In this document: one piece after another, positions 59,223 through 64,000 of the stretch
Numbering within the stretch: position 1 is the stretch's first letter
Layout of the letters: every line of letters starts with the position of its first letter
Origin: Oscillatoriaceae cyanobacterium Prado104
Lineage (GTDB): Bacteria > Cyanobacteriota > Cyanobacteriia > Cyanobacteriales > Microcoleaceae
Reading direction: 5' to 3'
Assembly: GCA_025454405.1 (NCBI GenBank)
Contig: JALOON010000040.1
Coordinates: forward strand, 1-64,000
DNA: 64,000 nucleotides
The notes under the pieces: generated by a model
The model's database searches: none
Seen by the model: only the letters and a program-made list of their open reading frames with translations
Told to the model about the DNA's origin: nothing
Position numbers and translations under genes: made by a program

Positions 59223-59546
59223 ATGGGATTTTTTGATTCAGAAATTGTTCAACAAGAAGCCAAGCTGTTGTTTGAAGATTATCAATCGCTCATCAAACTC
59301 GGTAGCAACTATGGCAAGTTCGATCGCGAAGGAAAGAAAATGTTCATCGCTCAGATGGAAGAAATGATGGAGCGTTACCGCATTTTCATGAAGCGCTTCG
59401 AGCTGTCTGAGGACTTCATGGCTCAGATGACTGTCGAGCAGTTGAAAACGCAACTCAATCAATTTGGCATTACGCCCCAGCAAATGTTCGACCAAATGCA
59501 CGCGACTCTGGAGCGGATGAAATCAGAGGTGGAAAAACAATCTTAA
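59223..59546 (+). CDS. DUF1825 family protein
   Basis: A 107-aa, highly charged helical protein found almost only in cyanobacteria: MGFFDSEIVQQEAKLLFEDY, QSLIKLGSNYGKFDREGKKM, FIAQMEEMMERYRIFMKRFE and a C-terminal LKTQLNQFGITPQQMFDQM. It has no cysteines or membrane segment and probably forms a helical bundle or coiled coil. Function unknown. It is monocistronic with its own terminator. Length is exact for the family. Confidence 0.93.
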   Translation: MGFFDSEIVQQEAKLLFEDYQSLIKLGSNYGKFDREGKKMFIAQMEEMMERYRIFMKRFELSEDFMAQMTVEQLKTQLNQFGITPQQMFDQMHATLERMKSEVEKQS

Positions 59547-59621
59547 TTTCCTTAGCAATGAACTGCCATTTTTTCAAATGTTTGTTTTCACTATTGTTTG
59601 AGTTTTTTAGCTGGTTAAAGC

Positions 59622-59655
59622 CGCATTTTCACAAATAGGAAATGCGGCATTTCCT
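59622..59655 (+). terminator. Stem-loop terminator after DUF1825
   Basis: GCCGCATTT / AAATGCGGC form a perfect 9-bp stem with an 11-nt loop, followed by ATTTCC. The short T-run makes it a moderate terminator. Confidence 0.65.
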
Positions 59656-59669
59656 GCTAGCTGATGTTA

Positions 59670-59776
59670 GAGAAGAAGAAGAAGAAGAAGAATGAAAGAA
59701 GAACAACTATCAACTCTCTTTCAACTCAAAACTCAAAACTCAAAACTCAAAACTCAAAACTCAAAACTCCCGAACA
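59670..59776. repeat. GAAGAA tract and CAAAACT array
   Basis: GAAGAAGAAGAAGAAGAAG at 59672-59692 and six CAAAACT units at 59724-59768, followed by CTCAACTGACT before the convergent penicillin-binding protein gene. Confidence 0.8.
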
Positions 59777-59788
59777 ACTCTCAACTGA

Positions 59789-61708
59789 CTAAGGTCGATC
59801 GAAAGCCGAAGGCGGTTTAAAATCTTCTTCAGGAACGCCCTGCAAAGCTTGACTCATAAAATCGCGCCACACCGGGGCTACCATCGTACCGCCAGTAGCA
59901 CCGTAACTCATCGGCGTGTAATCGTCATTACCGATCCAAACCGCAACCGACAACTGCGGCACGTAACCTACAAACCAGATATCCCGTTCCGAGGAAGTCG
60001 TACCGGTTTTTCCAGCAGCGGGCCGCCCAATTTGGGCCGATGTAGCAGTACCGCTGGTAAGTACGCCTTTCAAGGAACTATTAATCGCAGCAGAAGCCCA
60101 AGGATCGAGTACCAATTTGGGTTTTGGCGTATTGTCCAACAACACGTTGCCGCTGCTGTCAGTGACTTGCACGATGAACGTCGTGTCAGAATGCCAGCCG
60201 TTGTTGGCAAAGGTAGCAAAAGCCCCGGCCATCTCCAGAGGAGTCAAGTCAACTGCACCCAAGGGCAAAGAAATCACCGGTTCCATCGGACTCCTGATGC
60301 CGAGAATCCGACAAATTTCGATCACTTTATTCAGTCCGATTTCCTGGCCGAGCTTGACAACCGGAATGTTTAGCGATACTTCTAAAGCTCTGCGGATGCT
60401 GACTGCACCGGAAAAACCGCCACCGTAGTTTTGCGGGTAGTAGTAGCCGTCGCCGTCGCGGTAGCCGACAGGAGTATCGTAGACGATCGACTCTGGACCG
60501 TATTTGCCCGTTGCAAAGGCGGCATAGTAGACAAAGGGCTTAAAGGCCGAACCGGGTTGGCGGCGGGATTGAATTGCGCGGTTGAACTGGCTTTTTTTGT
60601 AATCGACGCCTCCCACCATAGCTTTGACGAAGTGGGTGCGCGGATCGACGGCGGCTAAAGCAATTTGACCTTGGTCGTAGTCGTAAAACAATCCTCGATA
60701 GTAAAGTCGATCGTGCCAAGCTTTGACAGTTTCTTCAGCAACGCGCTGCAATTTAAGGTCGATCGTAGTTTGAACTCGCATCCCTCCTTTAACCACAGCA
60801 TCTCGCCCGAACCTGCGAGTCAACTCCTGCACCACCGCTTCCGTCACGTAAGGAACTTGAGAACGCCCAAACGAGGTAATTTTACCCAGCTTAATTTTTT
60901 GCTTGCGGGCTGCCGCTTCTTCGTCTGGAGTAATCCACTTGAGCTCCTTCATCCGGGCTAACACAATCTCCTGCCGCTCTTTCGACAACTTGTAGTTGGC
61001 GAAGGGACTGTACTCTTCGGGGGCGGAAATGATGCCGGCGAGCATTGCCGATTCGGCGAGGTTCAGATCTGCTGCCGACTTGTTAAAGTAACTTTGAGAA
61101 GCGGTCTCGACGCCGTAGAGGTTGTGACCCAAATAAATTTGGTTCAGATAAAGCTGCAAAATTTGGTCTTTGTTAAGAATCTGTTCCAACCGGATCGACA
61201 TCACCGCTTCAGCTACCTTCCGGCTGAATTTTGACTGCGGGGACAGAAACAAATTTTTGACTAACTGCATGGTCATGGTCGAACCACCTTCCACGGTGCG
61301 ACCTTTTTCTAAGTTAACCATGAAGGCGCGAGCGATACCGCCGGGGTTAATGCCTTTGTGCGTAAAAAAGCTGCTATCTTCGATCGCCAGTACAGCTCGT
61401 TTCAGGTGCGGCGAAATTTTGTCCAGGGGTACGACATCTCGGTTAGCTTCGTCGTGGATGCTAGCTAAGGGGCGGCCGTTGATATCGTAAATGTGCGTAG
61501 TTTCTGTGGGAGAGTAGGTTTGCAAGACGCGAACATCTGGCAAATTCCGGAAGCTGATCGCTAAGCCAACCAGTCCGCCAGCAACTACCGAACTGGCAAG
61601 CATTGTAATGCTGAGTATGGTTCCGGCGGTCACTTTACTGACTGATTGAACAAACTCGAAGACGGGAGCTGAGTTTTCCGTGTTGTTTCGGATTGCATTG
61701 CTTGACAC
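59789..61708 (-). CDS. Class A penicillin-binding protein (PBP1A type)
   Basis: A 639-aa bifunctional peptidoglycan synthase starting at GTG 61708. A single anchor lies at about 30-55 (GTILSITMLASSVVAGGLVG). The glycosyltransferase domain at 75-250 has AVLAIEDSSFFTHKGINPGG with catalytic Glu, GGSTMTMQLVKNLF and RKVAEAVMSIRLEQ. The transpeptidase domain has SxxK in RRQPGSAFKPFVYYAAF, SLN in LEVSLNIPVVKLGQ and KTGTT in GRPAAGKTGTTSSERDIWFV. Both activities should be intact. It acts on the periplasmic face. Upstream of tyrS in divergent orientation with a 188-bp promoter region. The C-terminus is short, with no PASTA or repeat tail. Confidence 0.95.
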   Translation of the reverse strand: MSSNAIRNNTENSAPVFEFVQSVSKVTAGTILSITMLASSVVAGGLVGLAISFRNLPDVRVLQTYSPTETTHIYDINGRPLASIHDEANRDVVPLDKISPHLKRAVLAIEDSSFFTHKGINPGGIARAFMVNLEKGRTVEGGSTMTMQLVKNLFLSPQSKFSRKVAEAVMSIRLEQILNKDQILQLYLNQIYLGHNLYGVETASQSYFNKSAADLNLAESAMLAGIISAPEEYSPFANYKLSKERQEIVLARMKELKWITPDEEAAARKQKIKLGKITSFGRSQVPYVTEAVVQELTRRFGRDAVVKGGMRVQTTIDLKLQRVAEETVKAWHDRLYYRGLFYDYDQGQIALAAVDPRTHFVKAMVGGVDYKKSQFNRAIQSRRQPGSAFKPFVYYAAFATGKYGPESIVYDTPVGYRDGDGYYYPQNYGGGFSGAVSIRRALEVSLNIPVVKLGQEIGLNKVIEICRILGIRSPMEPVISLPLGAVDLTPLEMAGAFATFANNGWHSDTTFIVQVTDSSGNVLLDNTPKPKLVLDPWASAAINSSLKGVLTSGTATSAQIGRPAAGKTGTTSSERDIWFVGYVPQLSVAVWIGNDDYTPMSYGATGGTMVAPVWRDFMSQALQGVPEEDFKPPSAFDRP

Positions 61709-61896
61709 GTCGATTTCACTTCCTCACTCGATTTGGGGCTTGAGACTTTTTATTTTAGATGGCAGATGGGACAATTGCCAGCTCGTGTTGACCGGCTCGT
61801 GTTGGTTGGTAAGCTTTGAGATTATAGTTTGATAGTTGCGTTTTTCTGCGTCAATCAGTGAGTTTAACTAATTCCGCTGCATTTTGGCAAAATATT

Positions 61897-63132
61897 ATGA
61901 TGTCGGACGATCGAACCCCCAATTTTGCTGCTGGCGTTTCCGGAATTTACCGAGGCGTCAGCGAGATTTTTCCCGCGAAGCTGGATTCTGAGAATCCTGA
62001 CGAAAATTTAGCTCAGCGGTTGGCGAAGACCGATCGGCCTTTGCGAGTTAAGCTGGGAATTGACCCGACGGGGAGCGACATTCACTTAGGTCACAGCATT
62101 TGCGTCCGCAAGCTGCGAGCTTTTCAGGATGCGGGCCATAAGGCTGTTCTCCTGATCGGGGATTTTACCGCAAGAATTGGCGATCCGACTGGGAAATCGG
62201 AAGTTCGCCGCCAGTTAACTGAAGAACAGGTGGCTCAAAATGCCAAGACTTACTTAGATCAAGTGCGTCCGATTTTAGATTTTGACACGCCCGGACGTTT
62301 GGAGATCCGCTACAACTCCGAATGGCTGTCGAAATTGGATTTGGCAAAAATTCTGGAACTGCTGGGAACGATGACGGTGCAGCAGATGCTGGCAAAAGAA
62401 GGATTTGATACCAGAATCGAACAGGAAAATCCGATTTATTTGCATGAGTTTTTGTACCCGATAATGCAGGGTTACGATTCGGTAGCTTTAGAGGCTGATG
62501 TGGAGTTGGGGGGAACCGACCAAAAGTTTAATATTGCGGTGGGAAGAGATTTGCAGCGGTATTTCGGGATGAAGCCGCAGTTTGGTTTGCTGATGCCGAT
62601 TTTGCTCGGGACTGACGGCGTGCAGAAGATGTCGAAGTCTTTAGGCAATTATGTAGGTTTGTCAGAAGACCCGCTAACTATGTATTCTAAGTTAGAAAAG
62701 ATTCCCGATAATTTAATCGCGCAGTATTTTGAACTATTGACAGATTTACTTCTTGATGAATTGCCGGAAAATCCGCGCGACAAACAGAAATTTTTGGCAT
62801 GGGATGTGGTGCGACAGTATCGGGGTAAAGAAGTGGCCGATCGCGCGCAACAAGATGCAATTGCTTTGGTTAAAGGTGCTGCGGGACAAGCTGATGCCGT
62901 GCCGGAGTTTTCTTTAGCAAACGTGCAGTTTCCTGCTAAGTTGTTTTATATTGCCAGCGCTAGCGGGCTTTGTAAAAGTAGCGGTGAAGCGAGGAAATTG
63001 ATGCAGGGCGGCGGGATGAAGTTGGAGGGCGATAAAGTTGCTGATGTTAACCTAACTTTTGAATCTCCCGAAGAACTCAACGGCAAGGTTTTGCAAGTTG
63101 GGAAAAATAAGTTTGTCCGGTTAATCGTATAA
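61897..63132 (+). CDS. tyrS: Tyrosyl-tRNA synthetase
   Basis: A 411-aa class I aminoacyl-tRNA synthetase. ATG 61897 is the likely start, since the upstream GTG at 61858 adds 13 codons without a better ribosome binding site. It has the HIGH motif as [13 protein letters not shown], the tyrosine-binding [20 protein letters not shown] (DVELGGTDQ follows), the class signature KMSKS in [13 protein letters not shown], and a C-terminal S4 RNA-binding domain ([20 protein letters not shown]). The KMSKS form marks it as TyrZ-like. Essential for translation. pyrF starts 195 bp downstream. Confidence 0.96.
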   Translation: MMSDDRTPNFAAGVSGIYRGVSEIFPAKLDSENPDENLAQRLAKTDRPLRVKLGIDPTGSDIHLGHSICVRKLRAFQDAGHKAVLLIGDFTARIGDPTGKSEVRRQLTEEQVAQNAKTYLDQVRPILDFDTPGRLEIRYNSEWLSKLDLAKILELLGTMTVQQMLAKEGFDTRIEQENPIYLHEFLYPIMQGYDSVALEADVELGGTDQKFNIAVGRDLQRYFGMKPQFGLLMPILLGTDGVQKMSKSLGNYVGLSEDPLTMYSKLEKIPDNLIAQYFELLTDLLLDELPENPRDKQKFLAWDVVRQYRGKEVADRAQQDAIALVKGAAGQADAVPEFSLANVQFPAKLFYIASASGLCKSSGEARKLMQGGGMKLEGDKVADVNLTFESPEELNGKVLQVGKNKFVRLIV

Positions 63133-63133
63133 T

Positions 63134-63325
63134 TCGCTCCCTGTTCGTAGTAAAGACTAAAGTCTTTATTGTTTCGTAGTAATTGTAGGTTGGGTTGAGG
63201 AACGAAACCCAACTGCATGGGAAACTAGGATAACAATGACTGAAGTCCCTATTAGGAACAGTACGAAAGGTGAGAAGCTAAGATAATCGGGATTAAAATC
63301 CCTACTACGAACGATACTAACGATA
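63134..63325. repeat. Intergenic repeats between tyrS and pyrF
   Basis: Contains TTCGTAGTAAAGACTAAAGT (63146), GTAGGTTGGGTTGAGGAACG with AAACCCAAC (63186-63213), and ACTGAAGTCCCTATTAGGAA and GGGATTAAAATCCCTACTAC (63240-63308). These are members of the 23.1-kb and 45.7-kb repeat families packed together. CTAACGATACTAACGATACT precedes the pyrF ATG. Confidence 0.6.
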
Positions 63326-63327
63326 CT

Positions 63328-64000
63328 ATGAGAGAAAATAAAATCATTGTTCCTTTGGATGTTCCGACTGAAGAAGAGGCGATCGCCCTGCTTGACAAAC
63401 TTCCTGATGTATCTTTTTGGAAAGTAGGTTTGGAGCTTTTCGTAAGCTGCGGCCCGGCAATTATTGCGATTCTAAAAGAGCGGCAAAAACGGATTTTCCT
63501 GGATCTCAAATTTCACGATATTCCGAATACTGTGGCTGGTGCTTGTCGGGCGGCTGCTAAGTATCATGTAGATTTATTGACAATTCATGCTACTTGCGGT
63601 AAAGATGCTCTGCAAGCGGCGCAGTTGGCCTTGGCAGAAGGGTTGGCAACTGTTAACCAACCGATTCCTAAATTGATTGCAATTACGCTGCTGACGAGTT
63701 TGAATTCGCGACAGTTAGCTTTTGAGTTGAAAGTTCCTTTAGAGTTGCCGGAATATGCTTTGCACATGGCTCTTTTAGCTCAGGAAACAGGTTTGGCCGG
63801 TGCTGTTTGTTCTCCGCAAGAAGTGGAACAATTAAGAAGGACTTGCGGGGATGATTTTCTATTAGTTTGTCCCGGCGTGCGACCGAAATGGGCCGAGGGA
63901 GGCGATCAAAAGCGATCGATGACTCCAAAGGCTGCGATCGATGCGGGTGCAGATTATTTGGTAATTGGGCGGCCGATTACTGCTGCGGGCGATCCGGTAG
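63328..64000 (+). CDS. pyrF: Orotidine 5'-phosphate decarboxylase (3' end beyond window)
   Basis: The first 224 codons are present; only a short C-terminal piece should be missing. Motifs of the group I enzyme are clear: [20 protein letters not shown], the binding Lys of FWKVGLELF, and the catalytic Asp-Lys-x-x-Asp in [29 protein letters not shown] then [11 protein letters not shown] follow, and the phosphate-binding end [13 protein letters not shown]. It converts OMP to UMP in pyrimidine synthesis. The start ATG 63328 is supported by the family N-terminus ([11 protein letters not shown]). Confidence 0.96.
   Translation, partial: MRENKIIVPLDVPTEEEAIALLDKLPDVSFWKVGLELFVSCGPAIIAILKERQKRIFLDLKFHDIPNTVAGACRAAAKYHVDLLTIHATCGKDALQAAQLALAEGLATVNQPIPKLIAITLLTSLNSRQLAFELKVPLELPEYALHMALLAQETGLAGAVCSPQEVEQLRRTCGDDFLLVCPGVRPKWAEGGDQKRSMTPKAAIDAGADYLVIGRPITAAGDPV

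Noticed and set aside
1-64000. tRNA or rRNA genes
   Set aside because: I scanned the intergenic regions for GTTCGA-type T-loops in cloverleaf context and for ribosomal RNA landmarks and found none; a tRNAscan-SE run would be decisive.

Overview
This 64-kb window reads as chromosome of a filamentous cyanobacterium of the Microcoleus/Oscillatoria/Phormidium type. The support is the very frequent HIP1 octamer GCGATCGC, the cytochrome b6/subunit IV genes (petB-petD), cyanobacterium-restricted families (DUF1825, DUF6887/DUF6888, a 46-aa single-span protein), a 2-oxoglutarate decarboxylase/succinic semialdehyde dehydrogenase pair, and many short palindromic intergenic repeats. No tRNA, rRNA or CRISPR array was found.

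Layout. 0-4 kb: an EAL phosphodiesterase, an SDR/NmrA-type oxidoreductase and exonuclease III. 4-9 kb: a HEPN gene with a cut-down partner, an NB-ARC ATPase, a chimeric ORF, a Panacea protein, a PIN toxin pair and remnants of HigA-like and HicB-like antitoxins. 9-12.5 kb: the two-enzyme bypass of the TCA cycle. 13-23 kb: an accessory zone with DUF433/DUF5615 (toxin truncated), DUF4258/YgiT-type zinc finger, HigBA, an orphan polymorphic-toxin tip with its Imm30-like immunity gene, and a four-part module of GIY-YIG protein, VWA (TerY-like) protein, PP2C phosphatase and a protein kinase whose gene is split. 23-32 kb: a DUF2079 membrane protein, pstS-pstC-pstA-pstB, and facing it a second set consisting of a fused PstC-PstA permease and a second PstB. 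32-47 kb: UbiD-type decarboxylase, an AAA ATPase/DUF4435 pair resembling the PARIS defence system preceded by two near-identical XRE genes, DUF4058 with DUF6888/DUF6887, a decayed NACHT NTPase, a GAF protein, a HAD hydrolase, an S9 peptidase and a type II NADH dehydrogenase. 47-64 kb: a five-PAS histidine kinase, an M48 protease, an HNH protein between direct repeats, petB-petD, a HIT protein, a TnpB remnant running in frame into comM, DUF1825, a class A penicillin-binding protein, tyrS and the start of pyrF.

How the parts work together. Core metabolism (TCA bypass, phosphate uptake, electron transport, tyrosyl-tRNA and pyrimidine synthesis) is interleaved with toxin-antitoxin, immunity and signalling genes, many of them truncated or frameshifted. 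Several core or near-core genes also carry internal deletions (petB 31 nt shorter than a 222-codon gene, pstB short by about 25 codons, the kinase missing part of its C-lobe, NACHT missing its centre). Either this genome is losing DNA quickly at short repeats, or the assembly contains deletion errors. The petB lesion is the most suspicious, because cytochrome b6 should be essential.

All functional names come from motif and family recognition by reading; no database search was run.
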